Below the pieces are notes generated by a model, which was not told the origin of the DNA, made no database searches, and was given only the letters and a program-made list of their open reading frames with translations. Shown piece by piece: positions 35,116-44,741 of a stretch of 46,960 nt of DNA. Source of the stretch: an uncultured Bacteroidales bacterium. GTDB taxonomy: Bacteria > Bacteroidota > Bacteroidia > Bacteroidales > P3. The translations under genes were made by a program, and so were the position numbers. The stretch lies in contig CALUMK010000020.1 of the NCBI GenBank assembly GCA_944321735.1, positions 1 to 46,960 of the forward strand, written 5' to 3'. The first letter of the stretch is position 1. Each line of letters begins with the position of its first letter.

Positions 35116-36108
35116 ATGGAAAACATTGTTTTTGCCAATCCGGAATTATTGTGGCTGCTGGTCATCCTGCCATTGGTCGGATACTGGCTTTTCTCCCGAG
35201 ACAAAAAGACCCGTCCCTACCTGTATTATTCCGGAACGGACTTCAACAAAGAACTGAAAAAGACCTGGAGGCAACGCCTCTATCCCCTGCTGAATGTCTT
35301 GCGCCTAATCTGCATCGGCCTGATTATCGTGGCCTTGGCTCGTCCTCAAGCCAAAAGCAAGAACAGCCGGAAAAACATCGAAGGGGTCGATATCGTAATG
35401 GCTATGGATATCTCCGGCAGTATGCTGGCGGAAGATTTCAAGCCCAACCGATTGGAAGCCTCCAAGGATATAGCCCAGGATTTCGTCCGGGCACGGGAAA
35501 ACGACCGGATTGCCGTAGTGGCTTTCAGCGGCGAGGCTTACACCCAATGCCCGCTGACTATCGACCACGGAATCCTGGAAAACCGGATTCATGAATTGCG
35601 CAGCGGGCTGATTCCCGATGGAACTGCCTTAGGCGATGGTCTGGCCGTCAGCATCAACCGCATCCGGAAGAGTGATGCCAAAAGCAAGGTCATCATTCTG
35701 CTCACGGACGGCGTCAACAACGCCGGATCAATCGACCCTTTGACGGCCGCTGACCTAGCTACGACCTACGGAATCAAAGTCTATACCATCGGTGTCGGTA
35801 CGCGAGGACTGGCGCCCTATCCTTTCCGTACTCCCTTCGGCATCCAATACCAGAATACCAAAGTGGAAATAGACGAAGACCTGCTGACCCAGATTGCGGA
35901 GGAAACAGGAGGACGTTATTACCGGGCCACGACCGAGAACAACCTGAAAGAAATCTTCAACGAAATCGACAATCTGGAAAAGACCAAGATTGAGGTCATT
36001 TCCTTTGAACATCGTTCCGAAGAATACAAAACCATACTTTGGCTTGCCTTAGGCCTGCTCCTGTTAGAGCTGGCCGGAAGATTGTCCATATTCAAAACTT
36101 TGCCGTAA
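35116..36108 (+). CDS. batA: BatA, membrane VWA protein
   Basis: A 330-residue protein with two N-terminal membrane helices (LLWLLVILPLVGYWL and LRLICIGLIIVALA), a VWA domain, and a C-terminal helix (TILWLALGLLLLELAGRL). MIDAS residues are visible: DISGS (98-102), the SGEAYTQCPLT loop, and LTDGVNN. In-frame ATGs at 35,107 and 35,116 are both possible. BatA-E were named for aerotolerance in Bacteroides fragilis. The stop is 2 bases before batB. Confidence 0.92.
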   Translation: MENIVFANPELLWLLVILPLVGYWLFSRDKKTRPYLYYSGTDFNKELKKTWRQRLYPLLNVLRLICIGLIIVALARPQAKSKNSRKNIEGVDIVMAMDISGSMLAEDFKPNRLEASKDIAQDFVRARENDRIAVVAFSGEAYTQCPLTIDHGILENRIHELRSGLIPDGTALGDGLAVSINRIRKSDAKSKVIILLTDGVNNAGSIDPLTAADLATTYGIKVYTIGVGTRGLAPYPFRTPFGIQYQNTKVEIDEDLLTQIAEETGGRYYRATTENNLKEIFNEIDNLEKTKIEVISFEHRSEEYKTILWLALGLLLLELAGRLSIFKTLP

Positions 36109-36110
36109 TC

Positions 36111-37991
36111 ATGTTCATCATAGAAAAACCTCAAATCCTGTACCTGCTGCTGTTGATTATCCCATTTACAGGGGCGTTCCTCTGGAACATGGCCCGCAGA
36201 CGGAAAAAGCTGGCCCGCTTTGGCGATTACGAAGGCATGCTAAGCCAGATTCCTGGCTATTCGGGAGGCAAACCCTACCTGAAATTCATCCTTTCCATGT
36301 TCGCCGTTGCCTTGCTTGTCTTTTGCTTAGCCAATCCGCAAATGGGGACGACCGTCAAAAAGGCCGAACGCAAAGGCGTGGATGTCATGATTGCCTTGGA
36401 TATATCCAACAGCATGAATTGCAATGACATACAGCCATCCCGCCTGATGCGTGCCAAGCAAACGGTAATCCGCATTCTGGACAAGATGGAATCGGACCGC
36501 ATCGGACTGGTCGTCTTTGCCGGCGATGCCTACCTCCAACTTCCGCTGACGACCGATTACGGGGCTGCCAAACTGTTTATCAACAACGTACAGACTTCCG
36601 ACTTGAGCCGCCAAGGCACGGCTATCGGATCGGCCATCGACCTCTGCGTCCGGAATTTCGATCCCAAATTCGCCACGGCCCACAACAAGGCCATCATTGT
36701 CATCAGCGATGGGGAAAATCATGAAGACGATGCCATCGGCGCAGCCCAGAATGCGGCCAAACAAGGCATCATGGTCAATACGGTCGGCATGGGTTCCCCG
36801 CAAGGAGCCCCTATCCCTGAAATCCGGAATGGCCAAGTGGTCGCCTACAAAAAAGATGCTAATGGCAATGTGGTGGTCACCAAAATGAACCGGGAAATGC
36901 TGCAGCAGATCGCCAAAGCCGGAAAAGGCTTTTACGTGGAAGACAACAATATCGCTTCGGGAGTGGAAACGGTTTTCGACAAACTCTCCGATTTGGATGA
37001 AGTTTCGTTCGAATCCCGGAACATTTCCGACTACGAAACCCGATTCCAATATTTCCTGGCGGCAGCGCTCTTGCTCCTCTTGCTCGAAATCTTTATCTTT
37101 GAAAAACGGAACAAAGTATTCAACCGAGCCCATCTGTTTGGAAGGAAAAACATGAAAAAAGAAGCACCGGACAAAACAAGAAACCGGACAAACGCAAAAA
37201 ACGTACTGAGCCTCTTTGCCTTTGCGTTGCTGGCCATCGGAGGGATTTCCTCCGCGCAAGCCCAAAAAGCCATACCGACCCACCAAGGCAACAGGCAATA
37301 CCAGGATTCCGTTTTCGACCAAGCGGAAATCTCCTACCTGAAAGCCTTGAGCCAGGACAGCACATACTACAAAGCCCGATACGGCTTAGGCAATGCCAAA
37401 TACAAACAGGGCAACTACGACCAAGCGCTCGAAAACTATTCCAGAATAGCCACGGACCCGACATTGGGAAAAGAAGAAAGAGCGGACCTCTTCCATAATA
37501 TGGGAAACGCATGGATGCAGAAACAGGATTACCAGAAAGCGATAGAATCCTATATCCAGGCTCTGCAAAACCAGCCCGGGAAAACCGATACCCGGTACAA
37601 CTTGGCCTACGCGCAGAAAATGCTGCAAAAACAACAACAGCAACAACAAAACCAACAACAGCAACAACAAAACCAACAACAGCAACAACAAAACCAACAA
37701 CAGCAGCAACATAACCAGCAGAACCAAGACCAACAGCAACAACAAAACCAGCCGCAGAACCAAGACCAACAACAGAACCAACAGAACCAGCAGAATCAGC
37801 AGCAAAACCCAGGCCAGCAACAACAAGAGCAACAACAGCAACAGGCCCAAGCGCAAAAGGCTGACAAAAAGAAGCAGCAAGAAGCCGAACGTATCCTAAG
37901 AGCCATGGAAAACCAAGAGAAAAACACCTTGGACAAGCTCAAGAAAGAAAGGGAACAAGGAGGCGGCGGTTCGCCCGAAAAAGACTGGTAA
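36111..37991 (+). CDS. Fused BatB (VWA) and BatC (TPR) protein
   Basis: A 626-residue single reading frame combining two usually separate proteins. Residues 1-347 are BatB: two N-terminal helices, a VWA domain with MIDAS DISNS (97-101) and ISDGEN, and a membrane helix (FLAAALLLLLLEIFIF). Residues 348-626 are BatC: MKKEAPDK..., a signal-peptide-like hydrophobic segment ending SSAQAQ, TPR repeats, then a Gln/Asn-rich tract and charged tail. No stop separates the parts. The old signal peptide would become a further membrane segment, placing the TPRs outside. ATG 37,152 could also start BatC independently. A sequencing frameshift is unlikely, since both halves share one frame. Confidence 0.85.
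   Translation: MFIIEKPQILYLLLLIIPFTGAFLWNMARRRKKLARFGDYEGMLSQIPGYSGGKPYLKFILSMFAVALLVFCLANPQMGTTVKKAERKGVDVMIALDISNSMNCNDIQPSRLMRAKQTVIRILDKMESDRIGLVVFAGDAYLQLPLTTDYGAAKLFINNVQTSDLSRQGTAIGSAIDLCVRNFDPKFATAHNKAIIVISDGENHEDDAIGAAQNAAKQGIMVNTVGMGSPQGAPIPEIRNGQVVAYKKDANGNVVVTKMNREMLQQIAKAGKGFYVEDNNIASGVETVFDKLSDLDEVSFESRNISDYETRFQYFLAAALLLLLLEIFIFEKRNKVFNRAHLFGRKNMKKEAPDKTRNRTNAKNVLSLFAFALLAIGGISSAQAQKAIPTHQGNRQYQDSVFDQAEISYLKALSQDSTYYKARYGLGNAKYKQGNYDQALENYSRIATDPTLGKEERADLFHNMGNAWMQKQDYQKAIESYIQALQNQPGKTDTRYNLAYAQKMLQKQQQQQQNQQQQQQNQQQQQQNQQQQQHNQQNQDQQQQQNQPQNQDQQQNQQNQQNQQQNPGQQQQEQQQQQAQAQKADKKKQQEAERILRAMENQEKNTLDKLKKEREQGGGGSPEKDW
37629..37854 (+). repeat. CAA/CAG-rich tandem repeat encoding poly-Gln/Asn
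   Basis: Within the BatC part lie near-perfect tandem copies of a ~21-base unit (CAACAGCAACAACAAAACCAA), grading into degenerate QN/QD repeats. The tract encodes about 75 residues, almost all Gln or Asn, and should be unstable by slippage. Confidence 0.9.
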
Positions 37992-38004
37992 ACGAAAGGG
38001 AATC

Positions 38005-39909
38005 ATGCAAAACATTGTAAAATACAAAACAATCGCCGGGAGAAGGATTGCCGCATGCCTCCTTCTCCTTTTGAGTTGGACAGGAATGCTGTCGGCGCAA
38101 GAGCCTCAGCTAAGCGTCCAAGCACCCCGGTCCGTCCCCGCAGGACAAGCTTTCGAAGTTGTCTATACGATTAATGTAAGAGGCGCCAAATCCTTCCAAG
38201 CCCCTTCCTTTGAAGGCTTGGACATCTTGTATGGCCCCTACCAGTCCCAATCGAGCAGCTTCCAATTCGTCAACGGCCGCCAGTCCCAAAGCTTCAACCT
38301 TTCGTTCACCTATGGATTGCAGGCCACCCAAGAAGGCAGTATCACCGTAGAAGCGGCCAGTATCGTAGTTGATGGAAAGACCTACCAATCAGAACCTTTC
38401 ACCTTGACCGTGACCCAAGGCAGTTCGAATAGCGCCCATCAGGCCGGAAGGACGAACTCCTCCGGTATGCAGGCGCGTTCCCAAGCCCAAAGCCGCCAAA
38501 CCAACACGCAAAACCAGCAGAACCTGCCGCCCGAAGTCAGCGACCAGGACCTCTTCGTCACCGTGCAACCCAGCAAGAAAAACCCCTATGTGGGGGAACA
38601 AGTGATTCTGAACTACCGGATCTACACCTCTATCCCGGTAGAACAGTTCATCATCAACAAGACACCTTCCAACAAAGGCTTCTGGGTCGAAGAACTGGAA
38701 GTGAATCCTCAATCCCAGAACCAGGAAGTAATCGATGGACGGAACTATGTCTATGCGGACATACGACGGGTGGCTCTTTTTGCCCAAAACGAGGGCGTGC
38801 ATACAGTGGAACCGATGGAGGTGGAAGCTTTGGCTCAGATTGCCGTGCAACGCCAACGGACCAACAGCATCTGGGATTTCTTCGACGATCCTTTCTTTGC
38901 CCCGATGCAGACGGTAAAGAAAGAATTGAAGACACCCTCTCTCAAAATCAACGCCCGCCCGCTGCCTGAAGAAGGGCGGCCGCTGTCTTTCGATGGCCTG
39001 GTCGGTGATTTCGATATCGACTTCGACTATGATTTGCAAACGCTCAAGACCAACGAAGCCAGCACTTTCCGTTTCAGCGTCAGCGGCCGGGGCAATATCG
39101 AGATGATCCATGCGCCCCAGATTGTATTCCCTCCCGACTTTGAAGTTTACGAACCCAGGATTTCTTACAGCAAAAACAGCAATGCCAACGGTGTAGGAGG
39201 AAAAGCCGTCTTTGAATACATTGTCGTTCCCCGCCATGCCGGCGTATATAAGATCGATGCATTCAGCTATTCTTTCTTCAATCCCGCCACCGGGAAATAC
39301 GAAGAAAAGAACATACCTGAAATCGTCCTGAATGTCGAAGCCGGGAAAAACGCCGCCATGGCAGCCGATGGTGCCCATGGGACACAGGCAGGCAGCGATA
39401 TCGAATACATCAAACCCCGCGTGGAAAAATGGCATCCCATCGGCAAGAATTTCCTGTTCTCGGCGGCATTCTGGATCTGCATGGGCGCGGAAATGCTTCT
39501 TTTCGGGCTTTGCCTGCTCCTGTTCCGCCTGCATGCCAGAAACAAGGCGGATATCGTAGGCTTGAAAAACCGTAAAGCAGCCAAGGAAGCCAAACGATGC
39601 CTCAAAAAAGCGGAACTACTGCTCAAAGAAGGAAAAAAAGATGAATTTTTCATCGAAATTTCCCAAGCCCTGTGGGGATTCTTATCCAACAAGTTCAACA
39701 TCCCGCCAGCCAACCTTTCCATGGATACGGTACGGGACGAACTGGGCAAACGCCAAGTTGCCGATGATTTGAGCACACAATTTATCCAGACCTTGGATCA
39801 TTGCGAATTTGAAAGGTTCTCGCCCCAGGCTTCAAGAGAAGAAGGCATGAAAAAAATGTACGAAGAAGCCTACGCAATCATTTACAAAATAACCGGCGCG
39901 ATCAAGTAA
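38005..39909 (+). CDS. batD: BatD, membrane protein with exported beta-rich domain
   Basis: A 634-residue protein with a signal peptide ending MLSAQ (about residue 32) and repeated immunoglobulin-like beta domains: SVQAPRSVPAGQAFEVVYT, then VTVQPSKKNPYVGEQVILNY. A Gln/Ser-rich linker lies between them. One membrane helix near 485-505 (FWICMGAEMLLFGLCLLLF) precedes a cytoplasmic helical tail. This is the BatD (oxygen tolerance) layout. It follows batB-C by 13 bases. Confidence 0.92.
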   Translation: MQNIVKYKTIAGRRIAACLLLLLSWTGMLSAQEPQLSVQAPRSVPAGQAFEVVYTINVRGAKSFQAPSFEGLDILYGPYQSQSSSFQFVNGRQSQSFNLSFTYGLQATQEGSITVEAASIVVDGKTYQSEPFTLTVTQGSSNSAHQAGRTNSSGMQARSQAQSRQTNTQNQQNLPPEVSDQDLFVTVQPSKKNPYVGEQVILNYRIYTSIPVEQFIINKTPSNKGFWVEELEVNPQSQNQEVIDGRNYVYADIRRVALFAQNEGVHTVEPMEVEALAQIAVQRQRTNSIWDFFDDPFFAPMQTVKKELKTPSLKINARPLPEEGRPLSFDGLVGDFDIDFDYDLQTLKTNEASTFRFSVSGRGNIEMIHAPQIVFPPDFEVYEPRISYSKNSNANGVGGKAVFEYIVVPRHAGVYKIDAFSYSFFNPATGKYEEKNIPEIVLNVEAGKNAAMAADGAHGTQAGSDIEYIKPRVEKWHPIGKNFLFSAAFWICMGAEMLLFGLCLLLFRLHARNKADIVGLKNRKAAKEAKRCLKKAELLLKEGKKDEFFIEISQALWGFLSNKFNIPPANLSMDTVRDELGKRQVADDLSTQFIQTLDHCEFERFSPQASREEGMKKMYEEAYAIIYKITGAIK

Positions 39910-39940
39910 GCGGGAAAAGCGGATAAAAAGCGAATCTGAA

Positions 39941-40723
39941 ATGAAAAAGAAACTTTGCAATACAGTCTTGAAAACCTTGGCCTGCCTGATCCTGCTATCC
40001 GGAAGCCAAGCCGTACTTTCAGCCCAAACCTCTCCCAACCGAGCTTTTGAAAACGGCAACGCTTTCTATGCCAAAGGAATTTACGACAGCGCCTTGATAG
40101 AATACCAAACGGCACATCAAAGCGGGTACGAAGCTTGGGAGCTTTACTTCAACATGGGCAATGCCTATTATAACCAAGGAGAATATCCCGATGCGATACT
40201 CTACTATGAAAAAGCGCTCAAACTCGAACCCAAACAGGAAGACGCGCAAAACAACCTGGCCTTGGCCGAACTGAAAATCGTGGACCGTTTCGAAAGCATG
40301 CCGACATTCGCCTTGACCAAAGCCTGGCAGAACTTCACCCAGCTGTTCCCGATGCAAGCCTGGGCGGCGCTGATACTGGCTTTTATGCTCTGCTGCCTGC
40401 TCTGCGCATTGCTATACCGGACAAGCAAAAGCTACAGCCGAAAGCAAATGGGATTCTATGCCTTATTGCTAAGCATCCTGCTTTTCGTATTCAGCTTCAT
40501 AGCCGGCGGCAGCGCCTACCACCAATCCAAACACAAATATGCGATTGTCATGCAGGAAGCCGTCCCTTTGCAGGACATGCCCGAAGCCTCCAGCCCGTCC
40601 TCCATCACCCTGCATGAAGGAAGCAAAGTCTCGATAGAAGACGAGATACCGCCCTACTACCAAGTCAGAATCAAAGACGGAAGCAAAGGCTGGATTCCTA
40701 TCTCTGCGGTTGAAATCATCTAA
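39941..40723 (+). CDS. batE: BatE, TPR and SH3-domain membrane protein
   Basis: A 260-residue protein with a signal peptide (to LSAQ), TPR repeats (FENGNAFYAKGIYDSALIEY; YFNMGNAYYNQGEYPDAILYY), two membrane helices (about 140-190), and a C-terminal bacterial SH3-like domain (LHEGSKVSIEDEIPPYYQVR...GWIPISAVEII). It is the last gene of the operon; no terminator is obvious before the MITE-like element. Confidence 0.9.
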   Translation: MKKKLCNTVLKTLACLILLSGSQAVLSAQTSPNRAFENGNAFYAKGIYDSALIEYQTAHQSGYEAWELYFNMGNAYYNQGEYPDAILYYEKALKLEPKQEDAQNNLALAELKIVDRFESMPTFALTKAWQNFTQLFPMQAWAALILAFMLCCLLCALLYRTSKSYSRKQMGFYALLLSILLFVFSFIAGGSAYHQSKHKYAIVMQEAVPLQDMPEASSPSSITLHEGSKVSIEDEIPPYYQVRIKDGSKGWIPISAVEII

Positions 40724-40807
40724 AATCGGCAAGGATTCAGCCGGATTGGCTGCTCATTCCTATCGACAAAAAAGCTGGCTTGTCCGAACCAATAGCCCGA
40801 ATGCCCA

Positions 40808-41012
40808 TTTAACCCAAATCGGTCATTAGACTCGCCGAGTGTGTTTCCTGTTTTCGAAGAGGGATGCTTTTGTGCATCTTGTTCGCTTCTGTCCGCATCT
40901 TGCTCCTCGCTACGCCTCGACGTAGCCCGCTACGCCTTCGGCTAGGCGAGAAGCATGCTGCATGACATAAGCGGACAATCTACCCAAAGTCTAATGACCG
41001 ATTTGGGTTTAA
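40808..41012. mobile_element. MITE-like inverted-repeat element
   Basis: A 22-bp perfect inverted repeat, AACCCAAATCGGTCATTAGACT at 40,811-832, has its exact complement at 40,988-41,009. Counting ends as CCC...GGG (40,813-41,007, 195 bp), the element is flanked on both sides by TTTAA (808-812 and 1,008-1,012), a possible 5-bp target duplication. Inside are nested palindromes (TGTCCGC/GCGGACA, CTCGC/GCGAG) and no ORF. It sits between convergent batE and lipB, as miniature transposable elements often do. The remaining parts of 40,724-41,097 show nothing recognisable. Confidence 0.7.
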
Positions 41013-41097
41013 AGCATCCGGATGATGATGATGGAAGCCCGGAACAAGCCAGCGCCATATCTTCCTGCAAAAACAAGTCTTTGCAAGCCTCTTCACA

Positions 41098-41802
41098 CTA
41101 ATATTCGATGATATCCAAATGGAACACCTCCGCCATGACCGAAAGCAGCTTGGCCTGCACTTGGCGAAAGTCCACTTCAGACCCCAATTCCTGCGCCATG
41201 GAGGTCACGCCCTTGTCAGTAAAACCGCAAGGGTTAATCATCTTGAAATAAGAAAGATCGGTATTCACATTCAAGGCGAACCCATGCATGGTGACATAGC
41301 GCGAGCATTTGACACCGATAGCACAGATTTTCCGGGCCCGGCTGGAATGAGGCTCGATCCAAACTCCGGTAGCTCCGGCAAGACGCTCACAGGAAATCCC
41401 GTACATCGCCATCGTCCGGATAATGGATTCCTCGATAGCATCCACATAGGCCTTGACGCCTAAACCCAATTCCTCCAAATTGAACACCGGATAGCCCACA
41501 ATCTGCCCCGGCCCGTGATAGGTCACGTCGCCGCCCCGGTCCACGTGGATGAACTCGGCATGCTTGGCCTGCAACATCGCCGCCCCAGCCAGCATATTGC
41601 TGTCTTTGCCGCTACGACCTACGGTAAATACGGGATCATGTTCCACAAAAAAGAGGCGGTTCATCCCTGTCCGGCCTTCCCTCTTGGCATCCTTGACCAA
41701 CTCCAAGGTCTTTTCCTGCAAATCCCAGACCGAACGGTAATCCCGCCGCCCCAGATTCTCAAAATAACACGGTACCATAACGATATCGGTATTGTTTTTC
41801 AC
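41098..41802 (-). CDS. lipB: Octanoyltransferase
   Basis: A 234-residue LipB that moves octanoyl from ACP to lipoyl domains. Conserved parts include HVDRGGDVTYHGPGQIVGYP, ATGVWIEP, the catalytic Lys in KICAIGVKCSR, and the catalytic Cys in MINPCGF. The frame starts at GTG 41,802, directly after the lipA stop; ATG 41,778 (MVPCYFENLG) is an equally plausible start. It is the last gene of typA-lipA-lipB. Confidence 0.94.
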   Translation of the reverse strand: MKNNTDIVMVPCYFENLGRRDYRSVWDLQEKTLELVKDAKREGRTGMNRLFFVEHDPVFTVGRSGKDSNMLAGAAMLQAKHAEFIHVDRGGDVTYHGPGQIVGYPVFNLEELGLGVKAYVDAIEESIIRTMAMYGISCERLAGATGVWIEPHSSRARKICAIGVKCSRYVTMHGFALNVNTDLSYFKMINPCGFTDKGVTSMAQELGSEVDFRQVQAKLLSVMAEVFHLDIIEY

Positions 41803-42657
41803 TTATTTCCGCTCTACATGCCGCTCGGCGTGGTAACTGGAACGAACCAAAGGCCCGCTCTCCACAAAACGGAAACCTTTTTCCAAGCCGATTTCCTTGT
41901 ATTCAGCAAACGTCTCCGGACGCACATACTCCTGCACTTCCACATTCTGCCGAGTCGGTTGCAGATACTGCCCTATAGTCATTACACTGCAACCCACCGC
42001 CAGCAAATCGTCCATCGCTTGCAGAATCTCATCCCTCGTCTCGCCCAAACCTAACATGATGCCGCTCTTGGCCGTAATGCCACTGGCCGCAATCTGTTTC
42101 AACACCTTGAGAGAACCATCATAAGTGGCCTTGCTCCGAATCGAAGGCGTAAGACGGCGAACCGTTTCCAAGTTATGCGAAATCACCTCAGGCTTTTCCG
42201 CAATCACCAGATCGATGAGTTCAGAGCGGACTTGGAAATCCGGAATCAACACTTCCATCGTCGTGGAGGGATTCAGCTTCTTCACTTCACGGATTACCGA
42301 AGCCCAATGCGAGGCCCCCAAGTCAGGCAAATCGTCCCTGTCCACCGAAGTGATGACAACATGCTTCAACTGCAACAGATGAACCGAATCGGCCACATGC
42401 TGCGGTTCGGTCGGATCCAAAGGCAATGGCTTGCCTGTCTTCACATTGCAGAAACGGCATCCTCGGGTACATATATCGCCTCCAATCATGAACGTAGCCG
42501 TCCCGCAACCCCAGCATTCCCCTTGATTCGGACAACGACCGCTGGTGCAAATCGTATGCAAGTCGTTGTCCTTGATTGTATCCTGCACCTTGCGCGACAA
42601 TTCGCCCATCGGCAGCTTTATCTTAAGCCAGTCCGGCTTCCTCCTGCTGTTCTCCAT
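41803..42657 (-). CDS. lipA: Lipoyl synthase
   Basis: A 284-residue radical SAM enzyme that inserts two sulfurs into octanoyl groups. The auxiliary cluster cysteines are Cys37, Cys42 and Cys48 (CTSGRCPNQGEC); the radical SAM cluster is CTRGCRFC (63-70). I chose MENSRRKPDWLK at 42,657 because the upstream 28 residues are not family-like. It lies 28 bases after typA and abuts lipB. Confidence 0.97.
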   Translation of the reverse strand: MENSRRKPDWLKIKLPMGELSRKVQDTIKDNDLHTICTSGRCPNQGECWGCGTATFMIGGDICTRGCRFCNVKTGKPLPLDPTEPQHVADSVHLLQLKHVVITSVDRDDLPDLGASHWASVIREVKKLNPSTTMEVLIPDFQVRSELIDLVIAEKPEVISHNLETVRRLTPSIRSKATYDGSLKVLKQIAASGITAKSGIMLGLGETRDEILQAMDDLLAVGCSVMTIGQYLQPTRQNVEVQEYVRPETFAEYKEIGLEKGFRFVESGPLVRSSYHAERHVERK

Positions 42658-42685
42658 CGTTCCCGAATTATTGTTATCGGCTTGC

Positions 42686-44509
42686 TTATTGGTTATCGGA
42701 ATTTTCCGCCTTCTTAGCCAAGCGCTTGCGTTCGTTTTCATCCAAGATAATCTTGCGCAAACGCAAATGCTGCGGCGTGATTTCCAGATATTCGTCCGGC
42801 CCGATATACTCCATGTATTCTTCCAACGACATCTTCTTGGCCGGCGCGATATGGGTAGCCTCGTCCGAACCCGATGCCCGCATATTGGTCAGCTTCTTGC
42901 TCTTGCAGACATTAATCACCAAATCGTCCGGACGGATATGCTCGCCAATCACTTCCCCGGCATAGACTTCCTCGTTCGGGTCGATGAAGAAAGTGCCTCT
43001 GTCTTGCAGCTTGTCAATGGCATAAGCGTAAGCTGTCCCGGTTTCCATCACGACCAAAGCTCCGTTGCGACGGATGCCGATTTCTCCTTTCCAAGGACCG
43101 TAACCGTCAAAACGGCTGGCCATGACCGCTTCCCCTTCGGTAGCCGTCAACACATTGTTGCGCAAGCCTATCATGCCGCGAGCTGGAATACTGAAAATGA
43201 TATGGGTACGATCCGATTGGGTTTCAATCGACTTGATTTCCCCCTTGCGCATGGTGGCCATCTCGATAGCCTTGCCCGAGAACTCTTCCGGAACCACAAT
43301 GGTCAGCTCTTCCATCGGCTCGCATTTCTGGCCATCTATTTCCTTGATAATCACCTTAGGCTGCCCAACCTGCAACTCGTAGCCTTCCCGACGCATGGTC
43401 TCAATCAGTACCGACAAGTGCAGAATGCCTCGGCCATAGACCAGCATCGAATCGGGCGAACCGGTATCTTCCACACGCAAGGCAAGGTTCTTTTCCAATT
43501 CCTTCTCCAGACGCTCGCGGATATGGCGGGAAGTCACGTACTTGCCATCCTTTCCAAAGAATGGGGAATTATTAATCGTGAACAGCATGCTCATCGTCGG
43601 CTCGTCCACCGAAATCGGCTTCAAGGCTTCCGGAGCCTCGTAATCGGCAATCGTATCCCCGATTTCGAAGTCTTCCAGCCCCATTACCGCACAGACCTCC
43701 CCGGCTTCGACCGGTGTCTTCACCTTTTCCTTACCCAAGCCTTCGAACACATACAATTCCTTGATTTTCTGCTTTTCAACCGTACCATCCCGCTTCACCA
43801 AGCTCACGTTCTGCCCGGCCTGCAAAGTGCCTCGGGTCAGACGGCCTACCGCAATACGGCCTATATAAGAAGAATAATCCAAAGAGGTAATCATCATCTG
43901 GGTACTGCCCTGCGGATGCTTTGGTGCCGGTATGTATTTCAGTATCAAATCCAAAAGATACGTAATATCGGTAGTCGGTTTCCTCCAGTCCTCGCTCATC
44001 CAGCCTTGCTTGGACGAACCGAAAGCCGTCGGGAAATCCAGCTGATCTTCCGTAGCCCCCAGACTGAACATCAAATCGAAGACCTTCTCCTGGGTCAGTT
44101 CCGGGTCGCAATTGGGCTTATCCACCTTGTTAATTACCACAATTGGCTTCAAGTTCAATTGAATGGCCTTCTGCAACACGAAACGGGTCTGCGGCATCGG
44201 CCCTTCAAAGGCATCCACCACCAGCAGCACCCCGTCGGCCATGTTGAGCACCCGCTCCACTTCACCTCCGAAGTCGGCGTGCCCCGGAGTATCGATAATA
44301 TTGATTTTTACACCTTTATAACGAACCGACACATTCTTCGAAAGAATAGTGATGCCTCGTTCGCGTTCCAAATCATTGTTGTCGAGAATAAGCTCCTTCT
44401 TTTCCTGATTGTCCCTGAACAAATTGGACTGATACAAAATCCTGTCAACCAATGTCGTCTTACCGTGGTCTACGTGCGCGATAATGGCCACGTTCCTGAT
44501 TTCTGTCAT
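42686..44509 (-). CDS. typA: Translational GTPase TypA/BipA
   Basis: A 607-residue ribosome-binding GTPase. G1 is [16 protein letters not shown]3 [14 protein letters not shown] and G4 NKVDKP. The EF-G-like domains and the TypA C-terminal domain ([20 protein letters not shown]) follow. The length is standard. It acts in ribosome assembly and stress adaptation. It is transcribed from a promoter just past tatC with a ~190-base leader. Confidence 0.97.
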   Translation of the reverse strand: MTEIRNVAIIAHVDHGKTTLVDRILYQSNLFRDNQEKKELILDNNDLERERGITILSKNVSVRYKGVKINIIDTPGHADFGGEVERVLNMADGVLLVVDAFEGPMPQTRFVLQKAIQLNLKPIVVINKVDKPNCDPELTQEKVFDLMFSLGATEDQLDFPTAFGSSKQGWMSEDWRKPTTDITYLLDLILKYIPAPKHPQGSTQMMITSLDYSSYIGRIAVGRLTRGTLQAGQNVSLVKRDGTVEKQKIKELYVFEGLGKEKVKTPVEAGEVCAVMGLEDFEIGDTIADYEAPEALKPISVDEPTMSMLFTINNSPFFGKDGKYVTSRHIRERLEKELEKNLALRVEDTGSPDSMLVYGRGILHLSVLIETMRREGYELQVGQPKVIIKEIDGQKCEPMEELTIVVPEEFSGKAIEMATMRKGEIKSIETQSDRTHIIFSIPARGMIGLRNNVLTATEGEAVMASRFDGYGPWKGEIGIRRNGALVVMETGTAYAYAIDKLQDRGTFFIDPNEEVYAGEVIGEHIRPDDLVINVCKSKKLTNMRASGSDEATHIAPAKKMSLEEYMEYIGPDEYLEITPQHLRLRKIILDENERKRLAKKAENSDNQ

Positions 44510-44707
44510 GAATCAACTCTATTTTAATGTCATCGAATACCTTCAAAAGCAGAGGCTTCCTGCAGTCCGCCCGCAAGGCCCGTGTCCCTATGGCAAACCT
44601 CCTCCGGGCTATGACAGCATCCCTGCCAAATAGAGAACCGCAATGTAAACCCATCGTAAATAAACCGTTATACACTACAGACCTCCAGCCTAGCCGAAAA
44701 AAACCTG

Positions 44708-44738
44708 CAAAGGTAAGAATCTGGCCGAAATTCTACAA
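44708..44738 (-). promoter_or_regulatory. Promoter of typA-lipA-lipB
   Basis: On the minus strand TTG (44,736-738) is followed after 20 bases by TACCTTTG (44,708-715), a full match to the Bacteroidota consensus. It overlaps the region immediately downstream of the tatC stop. Confidence 0.7.
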
Positions 44739-44741
44739 TCA

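Noticed and set aside
37629-37854. CRISPR-like array
   Set aside because: The repeats are contiguous Gln/Asn codons without unique spacers, in frame with batB-C.
42545-44527. A 660-codon open frame on the plus strand antisense to typA
   Set aside because: It mirrors the highly conserved typA codon by codon, has no recognisable domain, and arises from the codon bias of the real gene.
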